Positions 51,142 through 60,017 of a DNA stretch of 64,000 nt are shown one piece after another; position 1 is the stretch's first letter, and every line of letters starts with the position of its first letter. The position numbers were made by a program, and so were the translations under genes. The notes beneath the pieces were generated by a model. The model was not told the origin of the DNA. It searched no databases and saw nothing but the letters and a program-made list of their open reading frames with translations. Origin of the DNA: an uncultured Microbacterium sp. (GTDB lineage: Bacteria > Actinomycetota > Actinomycetes > Actinomycetales > Microbacteriaceae); NCBI RefSeq assembly GCF_947488465.1, contig NZ_CANKZA010000004.1, positions 62,001-126,000 of the forward strand. The letters are read 5' to 3'.

Positions 51142-52626
51142 ATGGAACTGCGGGACTACCTGCGCATTCTGCGCACACGCTGGGTCGGCATTCTGCTCTT
51201 GACGTTTCTGGGAGCGGCGGCGGCCTTCGGGTGGACCGCCCTGCAGCCGCGCGTCTACACGGCCTCGGCGAGCGGCATTGTGCAGGCCACCGGCGGTGGT
51301 ACCGACACGGGTTCAGCGCTCGTGGGCAACCAGCTCGCCCAGAGCAAGGTGTCGTCGTACGTCGACATCGGCGGATGGCGCTCGGTCGCCCAGCACGCGA
51401 TCGACGAGCTCGGGCTCGACACGACCCCCCAGGGCCTCGTCTCGCACGTGAGCGTCAGCAACCCGCTCGACACCGTGATCATCAACGTCTCCGCGAACGC
51501 CTCGTCGCCCGAGGCGGCCCGCGACCTCGCCGAAGCGTGGATCGGCGGCATGGTCGCCGAGATCAACACCCTCGAGACCGGCAACCCTTCCTCTCCCGGT
51601 GCTGTCACCTTGGTCGCCGGCCAGTCCGCCTCGCTCCCCTCCGACCCGTCGTCGCCCAACGTGCGGCTGAACCTCGCGCTCGGCACCCTGATCGGCCTCG
51701 CGCTCGGCATCGGCTACGCGGTCATCCGGCACGTGCTTGATCGCCGCGTGCGGCACCCGCGCGACATCGAACGCGAAACGGGGGTCGCCGTCGTCGGCAC
51801 GATCCCGCTCGACAAGCAGCTCTCCGACGCACGACGCCTCGTCGTCTTCGACGGGCCTTCGCAAGAAGCGAGCTCGTCGGGGATCACCGAAGCGATGCGT
51901 GAACTCCGCACGAACCTGCAGTTCATGGATGTCGACAATCCGCCCCGCGTGATCGTGGTCTCCAGCCCCCTGCCCGGCGACGGCAAGTCGACGACCGCGG
52001 CGAACCTGGCCCTGGGCCTCGCCGCCGCCGGACAGCGGACCGTCTTGATCGACGCCGACCTCCGCCGCGCCGTCGTGGGCTCGATCTTCTCCCTCCCCGA
52101 CGGCGCGGGACTCACGGACGTGCTCGCCGCCCGCGCCACGATCGACGACGTCGCGCACCCCGTGTCGCCCAACTTGACGGTGCTCACCGCCGGCCGCATT
52201 CCCCCGAACCCCAGCGAGGTGCTCGGCTCACAGCGCATGCGCGACCTGCTGCTCGGGTTCGGGAAGGCCGCCACGGTCATCATCGACTCGCCGCCGACGA
52301 TCCCGGTGACGGATGCCGCGGTGCTCTCGACGGCCGCCGACGGCGTGCTGCTCGTCGTCTCGGCTGGGCGAACCACGTACGAAATGATGCACAAGGCCGT
52401 CGACAACATCGGCCGCGCCAACGGGCGGGTACTCGGCGTCGTGCTGAACAAGGTGCCGCGCCGCGGCGCCGAATCGGGCTACTACGGCTACCAGTACCGG
52501 GGCGAGTATTACGCACCGGCGCCCGCCGAGCCGCGCGGGCAGGATGCCGCATCCTCCGGCACGATCGACGACCTGCTGGCGAGCGCCGACACGCCGCCGA
52601 CGCAACGTGGGTCCGCGGCCGAGTGA
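51142..52626 (+). CDS. Second Wzz/BY-type tyrosine kinase
   Basis: A 494-residue inner-membrane protein like the one at 19300 but about 90 residues shorter because it lacks the long Pro/Ala tail. Wzz domain with helices at about 14-32 and 178-196; Walker A PGDGKSTTAANLA near 278, Walker A' LIDADLRR near 302, Walker B VIIDSPP near 379; tyrosine cluster YYGYQYRGEYY at about 447-457. It presumably controls the length or export of a second polymer, or works with the cassette at 25-35 kb. The divergent HprK-PqqD gene and the downstream DUF4012 gene suggest a common regulon. Confidence 0.92.
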   Translation: MELRDYLRILRTRWVGILLLTFLGAAAAFGWTALQPRVYTASASGIVQATGGGTDTGSALVGNQLAQSKVSSYVDIGGWRSVAQHAIDELGLDTTPQGLVSHVSVSNPLDTVIINVSANASSPEAARDLAEAWIGGMVAEINTLETGNPSSPGAVTLVAGQSASLPSDPSSPNVRLNLALGTLIGLALGIGYAVIRHVLDRRVRHPRDIERETGVAVVGTIPLDKQLSDARRLVVFDGPSQEASSSGITEAMRELRTNLQFMDVDNPPRVIVVSSPLPGDGKSTTAANLALGLAAAGQRTVLIDADLRRAVVGSIFSLPDGAGLTDVLAARATIDDVAHPVSPNLTVLTAGRIPPNPSEVLGSQRMRDLLLGFGKAATVIIDSPPTIPVTDAAVLSTAADGVLLVVSAGRTTYEMMHKAVDNIGRANGRVLGVVLNKVPRRGAESGYYGYQYRGEYYAPAPAEPRGQDAASSGTIDDLLASADTPPTQRGSAAE

Positions 52627-52645
52627 TCACCCAGGCGCAGACGCC

Positions 52646-52651
52646 TAGGGT
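52646..52651 (+). promoter_or_regulatory. Leaderless -10 box of the DUF4012 gene
   Basis: TAGGGT ends six bases before the GTG at 52658. Confidence 0.6.
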
Positions 52652-52657
52652 TGTCGG

Positions 52658-54454
52658 GTGAGCACTTCCCCCCTGCCCCCGCTGGCGCAGACCGTGGGTC
52701 GCGTGTGCGCATGGATCCTCGGCGGTGTGCTCGTGCTCGCCGTGCTCGCCGCAGCATGGATCGGTGTGCGCGGAGCGTTGGCGTACGGGCATCTGAGCGA
52801 TGCTCAGCAGTCCGCGGCCGGTGCGGCCGAGGTGCTGCGCGACCCGTCCGCGGCCGCCGCGCTCGTCTCCGACCTCTCGGCCGACACGCGGGCCGCCCGA
52901 GACCTGACGAGCGATCCGATCTGGACGGCCGCCGAGGCCCTCCCCTGGATCGGTCCGCAATTGGATGCCGTGGGCACCGTCGCCGCCGCGATCGATGACG
53001 TCGCCTCCGAGGCCCTCACCCCCCTGACCGACGTCGCTGCGGGGTTCTCGATCGACGCCCTTCGCCCGGTCGAGGGGCGCATCGACCTGGCCGCCTTCAG
53101 CTCGATCAGCGCAGCCGCGCGCGCCGGCGCTGACGGCCTCTCCCGCGCCGCGACCTCGGTCGGCGCGATCGATGACACCGCGCTGCTCGGCCCCGTCCGA
53201 CAGGCCGTGACGGAGGTGTCGGATCTCCTCGACTCGACGTCGCAGACCACCGACGCGCTCGCCCGTGCGACCACGCTGCTGCCGGCGATGCTCGGCGAGA
53301 CGGGGCCCCGCAACTACCTCATCGTCTTCCAGAACAACGCGGAGTGGCGCTCGCTGGGCGGCATCGTCGGGGCGATGGCGGTCATCCAGACCGACAACGG
53401 CGCACTGTCGCTGACCGAGCAGGGGTCGTCGTCGGACTTCCGCCGCTATGACGGGCCGGTTCTCCCCCTCAGCCCCGAGATCGTCGGCATCTTCGGCAAC
53501 CGCCCGGCGCAGTGGATTCAGAACGTCACCCAGGTGCCCGTTTTCTCCCTCACCGGCCAGCTCGCCCGCGAGATGTGGCTCCGCGAGAAGGGCCTGGCCG
53601 TCGACGGAGTCATCTCAATGGACCCGGTCGCGCTCTCGTACCTCCTCGCGGCGACGGGCCCGGTGGACCTGCCCACCGGGGAGCAGCTGACCGCCGACAA
53701 CGCCGTCTCGCTGCTGCTGAACGAGGTGTACCTCCGTTACGAGAACCCGGCCGACCAGGATGCGTTCTTCGCCGCGGCGGCCGCCGCGGTGTTCGCGAAG
53801 GTCGCGGCCGGCGTCGCGGACCCTGCCGCTCTCGTCACCGCGCTCGGTCGCGCCGGCGAAGAACGGCGTCTCTTGATGTGGAGCGCGCTGCCGGAAGATC
53901 AGGCCGTGCTCGCCGACACAACCCTCGTGGGACCGTTGCCGGTCACGAATGAGGACCAGCTCGGTTTCGGCGTCTACCTCAACGACGGTACCGGCTCCAA
54001 GATGGATTACTACGTCGACGCCGACACGACGCTCGTCTGGGACACCTGCACGCGAAACGCCGACGACACTGCGACGGGGTCGATCACCCTCACTCTCACG
54101 CTCACCAACACGGCGCCGGCGGATGCCGCCACGTCCCTCCCCGACTACATCACCGGCGGCGGCGGTTTCGGCACCGAACCGGGTATTGCGAAGACCGTCG
54201 GCTACCTCTACCTTCCCCCCGAGACGGAGCTGACCGCAGCCACGATGTCGGACGGAAGCGGGTTCGGCGGAGGCATCGACGCGGGGCGGCAGGTCCTCTC
54301 GTTCAGCACGGATCTCGACCCGGGTGAGGCGACCACCGTCAGTCTCACCGTCCGCACGAAGACGCCCGGTGCGCAGAAAGCCGTCGCGTGGGTGACGCCG
54401 ACCGTGCACCCGGACATTCCCACGTCAATTGGCGATTCCTGCACCGCCGACTAG
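52658..54454 (+). CDS. DUF4012 membrane-anchored protein
   Basis: A 598-residue protein with one N-terminal membrane helix (about 16-38) and a large exported part. NYLIVFQNNAEWRSLGGIVG, with FRRYDGPVLPLSPE and GVISMDPVALSYLLAATGPV, is the DUF4012 signature. The C-terminal third is a beta-rich domain (GSITLTLTLTNTAP) with a possible disulfide from two cysteines. DUF4012 proteins are usually encoded with Wzz/BY-kinase and sugar-transferase genes in actinobacteria, and the fold is distantly like LytR-CpsA-Psr attachment proteins in gene context, so a role in finishing or anchoring polymer is plausible but not shown. Start is GTG at 52658. Confidence 0.88.
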   Translation: MSTSPLPPLAQTVGRVCAWILGGVLVLAVLAAAWIGVRGALAYGHLSDAQQSAAGAAEVLRDPSAAAALVSDLSADTRAARDLTSDPIWTAAEALPWIGPQLDAVGTVAAAIDDVASEALTPLTDVAAGFSIDALRPVEGRIDLAAFSSISAAARAGADGLSRAATSVGAIDDTALLGPVRQAVTEVSDLLDSTSQTTDALARATTLLPAMLGETGPRNYLIVFQNNAEWRSLGGIVGAMAVIQTDNGALSLTEQGSSSDFRRYDGPVLPLSPEIVGIFGNRPAQWIQNVTQVPVFSLTGQLAREMWLREKGLAVDGVISMDPVALSYLLAATGPVDLPTGEQLTADNAVSLLLNEVYLRYENPADQDAFFAAAAAAVFAKVAAGVADPAALVTALGRAGEERRLLMWSALPEDQAVLADTTLVGPLPVTNEDQLGFGVYLNDGTGSKMDYYVDADTTLVWDTCTRNADDTATGSITLTLTLTNTAPADAATSLPDYITGGGGFGTEPGIAKTVGYLYLPPETELTAATMSDGSGFGGGIDAGRQVLSFSTDLDPGEATTVSLTVRTKTPGAQKAVAWVTPTVHPDIPTSIGDSCTAD

Positions 54455-54457
54455 ACT
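54452..54457 (+). promoter_or_regulatory. -10 box of the downstream LPxTG gene
   Basis: TAGACT begins with the DUF4012 stop codon and ends 32 bases before the ATG at 54490, giving a short leader with a GGAG site. Confidence 0.45.
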
Positions 54458-54489
54458 TCAGCCACACCGCCTTACCACATCGGAGCATC

Positions 54490-55038
54490 ATGCCCCCCGG
54501 CATCCAGAAGTCTGCGATCGCGCTTGCCCTCATCGGCCTGACGACCTTCGCTGTTCCGGCTGCCGCGCAGGCCAGCACGATCTACCCTCCCCGCGACGCC
54601 TGTTCGGTCACGCCGACCACCACCTCGCCCGGATCGCGCATCGTCTTCTCGTGCGCCGCCGACACCTTCGGCACCGAGGAGAACATCAAGATCACCGTGA
54701 CCGGCGAGAACGGCGGCAACGCGACGTTCGGCTTCGTCCGGTTCGCCGTGAGCACCGGGTCCTTTGACGCGACGTCCAGCGCCGACGGCGCCCTCGGTGA
54801 CGTCTCGATCACGTTGCCCAGCGACGCCTCGGGCATCTACAACATCGCCGCGGTCTCGCCCTCCTCGGCAGGCGGCACCGCCAGTGTCACGGTCACCGCA
54901 TCCGGCGAAGAGAGCCTCCCGAGCACGGGAGGCGACGCCAGCGCGCTCGGCCTCTGGGCGGGTGCAGGACTCCTCGTCGTCGCCGGCGGCGCTGTCGCTA
55001 TCGCAGCATCCGTTCGACGGAGCCGGAGCAACCGCTGA
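54490..55038 (+). CDS. LPxTG wall-anchored secreted protein
   Basis: A 182-residue surface protein. Signal peptide 1-30 (SAIALALIGLTTFAVPAAAQ), an Ig-like beta-sandwich at about 32-130 with a cysteine pair (DACSVTPTT, VFSCAAD), then LPSTGG at about 143, a hydrophobic helix and RRSRSNR. The overall plan equals that of the protein at 17065, so these are related sortase substrates. GGAG precedes the ATG at 54490. It follows the DUF4012 gene by 35 bp and probably belongs to the same surface module. No sortase is encoded in the window. Confidence 0.9.
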   Translation: MPPGIQKSAIALALIGLTTFAVPAAAQASTIYPPRDACSVTPTTTSPGSRIVFSCAADTFGTEENIKITVTGENGGNATFGFVRFAVSTGSFDATSSADGALGDVSITLPSDASGIYNIAAVSPSSAGGTASVTVTASGEESLPSTGGDASALGLWAGAGLLVVAGGAVAIAASVRRSRSNR

Positions 55039-55047
55039 GATTTCTCT

Positions 55048-55722
55048 TCAGCGCCGCGTGAGCTCGGCGGTGATGAGGATCGGCAGGTGGTCGCTCAGCC
55101 CCTGCGGCAGTGTCGTGATGTCACCGATGGTGACACCGACCGAGGTCGCGAAATCGTAGTGACCCTTGAAGAACTTGTACCGCGTGTAGGTGCGGGTGTC
55201 GCTGAGGGTCAGCTCGTACCCGGCCTCTCGCACCTTCTGGCTGAGGGCCTCTTTGAACACGGGGTAGTTGTAGTCGCCGACCATCAGGATCGGCAGGTCG
55301 TCGCCGAGCGTCGACAGCTCCTGGAGCGCGGCCTGGATCTGCTTGCGGCGAAGGGAGTTCAGCGCCGTCAGCGGCGCCGCGTGGAAGCTCGCGACCGTGA
55401 ACTCACACCCGTGGTCGATGTCGTACAGGCGCACGGCCAGCATCCGCTCCTCGGCCGGTTTCAGAACGCGGTCGTGCAGCGATTTCTTCAACGCAAGGGT
55501 GCGGATCTCGCGCGCCTCGAACGTGTTCCGGCGGTAGTAGACGGCAAGGCCCAGGCGATTGCGCGCCGTCGCCTCGGCAAGCTGCAGGCCGGCGATCTCG
55601 TCGGGGAGCGCTTCAGTGACCGCCTCCTGCAGGCAGAGGATGTCGGCGTGCGTCGATTCGACGAGATCGTCGAGCTCGCTGACGGCCTTGTGCTTGTTGA
55701 GGTTGTACGAGATGACCTTCAC
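55048..55722 (-). CDS. Endonuclease/exonuclease/phosphatase (EEP) family protein
   Basis: A 224-residue member of the DNase I/EEP fold. ISYNLNKHKAVSELDDLV opens the first strand, LCLQEA holds the metal-binding glutamate, SFHAAPL, the catalytic GDYNYPVF and the closing SDHLPI (S-D-H) are all present. No signal peptide is seen, so it is cytoplasmic. GTG at 55722 is chosen because TAGGCT lies seven bases upstream and the protein starts directly with the fold. The box overlaps the truA stop, so it could also be co-transcribed with truA. Whether it acts on nucleic acid or a phosphoester is open. Confidence 0.87.
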   Translation of the reverse strand: MKVISYNLNKHKAVSELDDLVESTHADILCLQEAVTEALPDEIAGLQLAEATARNRLGLAVYYRRNTFEAREIRTLALKKSLHDRVLKPAEERMLAVRLYDIDHGCEFTVASFHAAPLTALNSLRRKQIQAALQELSTLGDDLPILMVGDYNYPVFKEALSQKVREAGYELTLSDTRTYTRYKFFKGHYDFATSVGVTIGDITTLPQGLSDHLPILITAELTRR

Positions 55723-55727
55723 TCGGA

Positions 55728-56588
55728 TCAGCCTAGGTGCTCCACGCCCCGTCGGGCACGTGTCTGCTCGGCACGGAGGGCCAACAGGTCCTCGGCCGGG
55801 TAGCCCACCTCGATGAGCGTGAGGCCACGGGCCGCGAGAACCGGAAACTCGCTCGTGCGGAGGCCCTCGTCGCGCAGACGCAGGATGTCGGCGGCCGTGA
55901 GCCGCCCTTCCCCGACCCGCGTGCACGCTCCGACGAGAGCGCGCACCATGCTGTGGCAGAAGGCATCCGCCTTGACGTTCGCGATCAGGATGCCGCGCTC
56001 ATCGCGTCGCCACCCGAATTCGAGCAGCGTGCGGATCGTCGTCGCACCCTCGCGCCACTTGCAGTACGCCGCGAAGTCGTGGAGGCCGACCAGGGAGCGG
56101 GCCGCGGCATCCATCGCCGGGACGTCGAGCGGGGCCTTCACGCTCGTCGTGCGGCCGCGCTCGAGCGGGTCGTAGGGCCCGTCCGAGATGCGGTACTCGT
56201 AGCGACGCCAGACGGCCGAGAACCGGGCATCGAAGCCTGCGGGCGCCTCGACCACGCGGTGGACGGCGACGTCGGAGTACGGGCCGAGCACGCCGTTCAG
56301 CCGCGCAGCGAGCGCCTCGGGCTCGGGCGAGCGCCCCTTCGCCAGCCGGTCGCGCTGCGCATCGGTGAGGTCGAGGTGGGCGACTTGGCCCGCCGCGTGC
56401 ACCCCGGCATCCGTTCGCCCGGCGACGACCAGTTGCGGGTCGCCGCCGAGGACACGGGCGATCGCCGCCTCCAGCGTGCCCTGCACGGTGCGGAGCCCCG
56501 GTTGGCGCGCCCAGCCCCGGAAGGCGGTGCCGTCGTACGCGAGATCGAGGCGCAGGCGCACGCGTCCCGGCTCTTCAGAGTGCAGCAT
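55728..56588 (-). CDS. truA: tRNA pseudouridine(38-40) synthase
   Basis: A 286-residue TruA. The family start RLRLDLAYDGTAFRGWARQP is at residues 10-30, the catalytic aspartate is D60 in AGRTDAGVHA, and RRYEYRI, FAAYCKWREGATTIRTL and FCHSMVRALVGACTRVGEG complete the fold. It makes pseudouridine at positions 38-40 of the anticodon arm. In many actinobacteria truA directly follows rplQ; here a PfkB-type kinase gene and a repeat region intervene, and truA overlaps the kinase 3' end by 14 bp. Confidence 0.96.
   Translation of the reverse strand: MLHSEEPGRVRLRLDLAYDGTAFRGWARQPGLRTVQGTLEAAIARVLGGDPQLVVAGRTDAGVHAAGQVAHLDLTDAQRDRLAKGRSPEPEALAARLNGVLGPYSDVAVHRVVEAPAGFDARFSAVWRRYEYRISDGPYDPLERGRTTSVKAPLDVPAMDAAARSLVGLHDFAAYCKWREGATTIRTLLEFGWRRDERGILIANVKADAFCHSMVRALVGACTRVGEGRLTAADILRLRDEGLRTSEFPVLAARGLTLIEVGYPAEDLLALRAEQTRARRGVEHLG
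55730..55735 (-). promoter_or_regulatory. Leaderless -10 box of the EEP gene
   Basis: TAGGCT on the minus strand, overlapping the truA stop, ends seven bases before the GTG at 55722. Confidence 0.5.
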
Positions 56589-57462
56589 CGACCTCGGCCC
56601 GGGTCGGCGGGTTGGCGCCCGGGCGCGACACCGTGATCCCGGCCATCACCGCGGCGCGGCGGAGCGCCCGCTCGAACGCCGCCTCGGACTCGAACAGGAG
56701 CGGATCGTCGAGAGCGCTGGAGATGAGGCTCGCCATGGCGGCATCGCCGGCGCCGATCGTATCGGCGACGTCGACGGCGTACGGGTCGACCTCGATGATT
56801 CCGCCGGGGCCGAGTCCGAGCGCTCCCTCACCGCCGCGGGTGATGACCGCGATGCGCGGGCCGTAGGCGGCGATCTCGGCGAGCACCTGCTCGGGCACGA
56901 GACCCGGGAAGAGCCACGCGGCATCCTCGTCGCTGAGCTTGACGAGGTCGGCCGTGCGGGCGGCGGCGACGAAGCGCGCGCGGGCCGCGCGGTGTTCGCC
57001 GACGAGCGCCGGGCGGATATTGGGGTCGAGCGTGACCAGGGCTCGGCCCTTCGCGCGCTGCAGGGTGTCGAGCACGGCCGTGCCGCCCGGCTCGAGAAAC
57101 AGGGCGATCGAGCCGGTGTGGACGGCGCTGGCGTCACCGAGCGCCGGGGCGGCGATCGTCCAATCGATGTCGAAGTCGTACTCGGCCGAGCCGTCGGCGC
57201 GCAGGCGCGCCCGCGCGGTGGAGGTGCCGGCATCCGTCCATGACTCGTCGGCGACGACGGCGCCGGACTCTTCGACCTGGGCGGCGATGCGCGCACCGCG
57301 GTCATCGCGGCCGAGGCGTGTCAGCAGCGTGACATCGTGGCCCTGCCGCGCGAGACCGACCGCGACGTTGGCGGGGCTTCCGCCGACGAGCTCCCGATTG
57401 CCGCCGGCAGTTTCGACGATGTCGATGAGAGCCTCACCGATCACCAGCACCTGAGATGTCAT
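56575..57462 (-). CDS. PfkB-family carbohydrate kinase (fructokinase-like)
   Basis: A 295-residue ribokinase-fold sugar kinase. VLVIGEALIDIVETAGG is the first PfkB element, GGSPANVAVGLARQG (about 26-41) the sugar-binding loop, and DTIGAGDAAMASLISS (about 235-250) the second signature with the catalytic aspartate. The usual D-T-x-G-A-G-D is kept. The start is ATG at 57462, six bases after CAGACT and with GGGGGA beside it; a longer open frame upstream merely translates tandem repeats. It phosphorylates a hexose or nucleoside; fructose is the best guess. It overlaps truA by 14 bp, so the two share a transcript. Confidence 0.9.
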   Translation of the reverse strand: MTSQVLVIGEALIDIVETAGGNRELVGGSPANVAVGLARQGHDVTLLTRLGRDDRGARIAAQVEESGAVVADESWTDAGTSTARARLRADGSAEYDFDIDWTIAAPALGDASAVHTGSIALFLEPGGTAVLDTLQRAKGRALVTLDPNIRPALVGEHRAARARFVAAARTADLVKLSDEDAAWLFPGLVPEQVLAEIAAYGPRIAVITRGGEGALGLGPGGIIEVDPYAVDVADTIGAGDAAMASLISSALDDPLLFESEAAFERALRRAAVMAGITVSRPGANPPTRAEVDAAL

Positions 57463-57468
57463 TCCCCC

Positions 57469-57474
57469 AGTCTG
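57469..57474 (-). promoter_or_regulatory. Leaderless -10-like box of the PfkB gene
   Basis: CAGACT on the minus strand ends six bases before the ATG at 57462. Confidence 0.4.
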
Positions 57475-57510
57475 GCCGACGCGGCGTCTCGCCGCGCTCA
57501 CCCACGCGTT

Positions 57511-57750
57511 CCGGGCACCTTTTGTCGCCGCGGATGCCGGTTGGCGACACATCCTGCCCGCAAAGCGCCGCGTCACCATCGCACCCCCGCGCATCCCGGG
57601 CACCTTTTGTCGCCACGGATGCCGGTTGGCGACACATCCAGCCCGGGATGCGCCGCGCCGCGTCACCATCACACCCCCGCGCATCCCGGGCACCTTTTGT
57701 CGCCATGGATGCCGCAACACGACGAATCCTGCCCGCAACGCGCCGCGCCC
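57511..57750. repeat. Three tandem copies of an 85-90-bp unit
   Basis: GGGCACCTTTTGTCGCC recurs at 57513, 57598 and 57688, each followed by a GGATGCCG region, CGAC(A/G)(A/C)ATCC and CGCCGCG. Copies one and two match over nearly the whole unit; copy three diverges after GGATGCCG. The array fills the 376-bp gap between the PfkB gene and the rplQ terminator. No gene is seen there. Confidence 0.85.
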
Positions 57751-57785
57751 CGCGACCACGCCCCGCGACCACGTCCCACGCGCGC

Positions 57786-57822
57786 GAAGAGGCCCGCACC
57801 GAAAAACGGTGCGGGCCTCTTC
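57786..57822 (-). terminator. Terminator of the alpha ribosomal-protein operon
   Basis: GAAGAGGCCCGCACCG and CGGTGCGGGCCTCTTC form a perfect 16-bp stem around AAAAA (TTTTT on the transcript strand), 17 bases after the rplQ stop. No T-tract follows, but the stem is the strongest in the window. Confidence 0.8.
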
Positions 57823-57838
57823 GGCTACAGCGGGAGAG

Positions 57839-58396
57839 TTACTTCTCGTCGGCGGGAGCCTCGACAGCCTCGTCGGCCGCAGCCTCAGCGGCTGCGCCCT
57901 CCTCGGGCGACTCAGCGCCGGCTTCGGCGGCCTCGTCGGCGACGGGAGCCTCCTCGACGGGCGCTTCCTCGGCCGGCTCAGCCTCAGCAGCCGGAGCCGC
58001 AGCAGCCGACTTCTTGGCCGACTTCGGCTTCGGGTTCACGGGCTCGAGAACGAGCTCGATGACCGCCATGGGGGCGTTGTCGCCCTTGCGGTTGCCGATC
58101 TTCGTGATGCGGGTGTAACCACCCTCACGCTCGGCGACGAGCGGCGCGATCTCGGCGAAGAGCTCGTGCACGACGCCCTTGTCGCCGATGACCGACAGCA
58201 CCCGGCGACGGGCGTGCAGATCGCCGCGCTTGGCGAACGTGATCAGACGCTCGGCGAGCGGACGCACGCGCTTGGCCTTCGTCTCGGTCGTCGTGATCGA
58301 CTTGTGGGTGAAGAGGGCCGCGGCGAGGTTCGCAAGCAGCAGGCGCTCGTGTGCGGGGCCGCCTCCGAGGCGGGGACCCTTTGTGGGCTTGGGCAT
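57839..58396 (-). CDS. rplQ: Large-subunit ribosomal protein bL17 with acidic tail
   Basis: A 185-residue bL17. Residues 1-120 are the conserved protein ([60 protein letters not shown]). A tail of about 60 residues rich in alanine, glutamate and proline follows ([20 protein letters not shown]), absent from the roughly 120-residue E. coli protein but common in high-G+C actinobacteria. It is the last gene of the operon, just before a strong hairpin. Confidence 0.98.
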   Translation of the reverse strand: MPKPTKGPRLGGGPAHERLLLANLAAALFTHKSITTTETKAKRVRPLAERLITFAKRGDLHARRRVLSVIGDKGVVHELFAEIAPLVAEREGGYTRITKIGNRKGDNAPMAVIELVLEPVNPKPKSAKKSAAAAPAAEAEPAEEAPVEEAPVADEAAEAGAESPEEGAAAEAAADEAVEAPADEK

Positions 58397-58437
58397 GTCA
58401 GTTACTCCAGATGAAAGATGTCAGCGAGGGCCGAGAC

Positions 58438-59427
58438 TCAGACGGTCTCGTCGTCGTAGCCGCCGTAGAAGTGTGCGCCGTCGAACCCGGGGACCGAGTC
58501 CTTCAGCGACAGACCGAGCGAGATGAGCTTGTCGCGCACCTCGTCGACCGACTTCTGGCCGAAGTTGCGAATGTTCATGAGCTGCGTCTCCGAGAGAGCG
58601 ACGAGCTCGGACACCGTGTTGATGCCTTCGCGCTTGAGGCAGTTGTACGAGCGGACGGACAGATCGAGGTCCTCGATCGGCATCGACAGTTCGTTCGTGA
58701 GGACCTGCTCGACCGGCGCGGGGCCGATCTCGATGCCCTCGGCCTCGACGTTGAGCTCGCGCGCCAGACCGAACAGCTCGGTCAGGGTGCGGCCGGCCGA
58801 TGCGACAGCATCGCGCGGCGACATCGACGACTTGCTTTCGACGTCCAGCACGAGCTTGTCGAAGTCGGTGCGCTCACCGGCACGGGTCGCGTCGACGCGG
58901 TAGCTGACCTTGAGCACGGGCGAGTAGATCGAGTCGATCGGCACCTGGCCGGCCTCGGCGTACTCGTTGCGGTTCTGGGTCGCCGAGACGTAGCCGCGGC
59001 CACGCTCGATCGTCAGCTCGAGCTCGAACTTGGCCGAGTCGTTGAGCGTCGCGATGACGAGCTCGGGGTTGTGGATCTCGACACCGGCGGGAGCGGAGAT
59101 GTCGGCAGCCGTAACCTCACCGGCACCGGTCTTGCGCAGGTACGCCGTGATCGGCTCGTCGCGCTCCGAGGAGACGACAAGCGTCTTGATGTTGAGGATG
59201 ATCTCGGTGACATCTTCCTTCACGCCCGGAATGGTGCTGAACTCGTGCAGCACTCCGTCGATCCGGATGCTGGTGACCGCGGCGCCGGGGATCGACGAGA
59301 GCAGGCTGCGACGCAGCGCGTTACCGATCGTGTAGCCGAAACCGGGCTCGAGAGGCTCGATGACGAACCGGCTGCGGAACTCGCCGATCTTCTCCTCGGT
59401 CAGAGTGGGACGCTGTGCAATAAGCAC
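58438..59427 (-). CDS. rpoA: RNA polymerase alpha subunit
   Basis: A 329-residue alpha subunit. The N-terminal assembly domain has [20 protein letters not shown] and [17 protein letters not shown]. The C-terminal domain (about 245-310) has [20 protein letters not shown], the helix-hairpin-helix that contacts UP elements and activators, and [14 protein letters not shown]. Length matches the family. It lies between rpsK and rplQ, with 148 bp upstream holding a hairpin. Confidence 0.99.
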   Translation of the reverse strand: MLIAQRPTLTEEKIGEFRSRFVIEPLEPGFGYTIGNALRRSLLSSIPGAAVTSIRIDGVLHEFSTIPGVKEDVTEIILNIKTLVVSSERDEPITAYLRKTGAGEVTAADISAPAGVEIHNPELVIATLNDSAKFELELTIERGRGYVSATQNRNEYAEAGQVPIDSIYSPVLKVSYRVDATRAGERTDFDKLVLDVESKSSMSPRDAVASAGRTLTELFGLARELNVEAEGIEIGPAPVEQVLTNELSMPIEDLDLSVRSYNCLKREGINTVSELVALSETQLMNIRNFGQKSVDEVRDKLISLGLSLKDSVPGFDGAHFYGGYDDETV

Positions 59428-59537
59428 TATGTGTTCCTTTCGATCACGTGACCGCTATATGACACGTGTGGGTGGTGAGGTGTTGAGTTTTGTGAGGACG
59501 GATGACAGCGGCATCCGTCAGAAGTGATCGACGGGCC

Positions 59538-59560
59538 CAGGAACCCCCGAAGGGTTCCTG
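59538..59560. promoter_or_regulatory. Hairpin in the rpsK-rpoA gap
   Basis: CAGGAACCC and GGGTTCCTG form a perfect 9-bp stem with loop CCGAA. Next to it CTCGACAGGCTCAGGAACCC on the minus strand resembles a recurrent actinobacterial palindromic element. It could cause partial termination or RNA processing before rpoA. Confidence 0.55.
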
Positions 59561-59575
59561 AGCCTGTCGAGAAAA

Positions 59576-59974
59576 TCAGACGCGGCGGCGCTTCGGGGGA
59601 CGGCAGCCGTTGTGAGCCTGGGGCGTGACGTCCGAGATCGAGCCGACCTCGAGGCCGGCGGCGGTGAGCGAACGGATCGCGGTCTCGCGGCCGGAGCCCG
59701 GTCCCTTGACGAAGACGTCGACCTTCTTCACGCCGTGCTCCTGCGCCTGGCGGGCGGCCGACTCGGCGGCCATGCCGGCGGCGTACGGCGTGGACTTGCG
59801 CGAGCCCTTGAAGCCCACTCCACCCGAGGATGCCCAGCTGATGACGGCGCCCGAGGGGTCCGTGATCGAGACGATCGTGTTGTTGAACGTCGACTTGATG
59901 TGGGCGTGGCCCAGTGCGATGTTCTTCTTTTCCTTGCGGCGCGGCTTGCGCGCTGCGGACTTGGCCTGTGCCAT
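59576..59974 (-). CDS. rpsK: Small-subunit ribosomal protein uS11
   Basis: A 132-residue uS11 of normal length. [40 protein letters not shown] and the C-terminal [18 protein letters not shown] are strictly conserved features. The gene order rpsM-rpsK-rpoA lacks rpsD, which sits between rpsK and rpoA in mycobacteria. Confidence 0.99.
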   Translation of the reverse strand: MAQAKSAARKPRRKEKKNIALGHAHIKSTFNNTIVSITDPSGAVISWASSGGVGFKGSRKSTPYAAGMAAESAARQAQEHGVKKVDVFVKGPGSGRETAIRSLTAAGLEVGSISDVTPQAHNGCRPPKRRRV

Positions 59975-60017
59975 GTGCGTTATCTCCTAAAACCTGTGAG
60001 AAGCCGAGGGCCGCGCG

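Noticed and set aside
57463-57759. N-terminal extension of the PfkB kinase over the tandem repeats
   Set aside because: The protein core starts at ATG 57462, which has its own promoter-like box and ribosome site; the extension is a repeated peptide encoded by tandem DNA.
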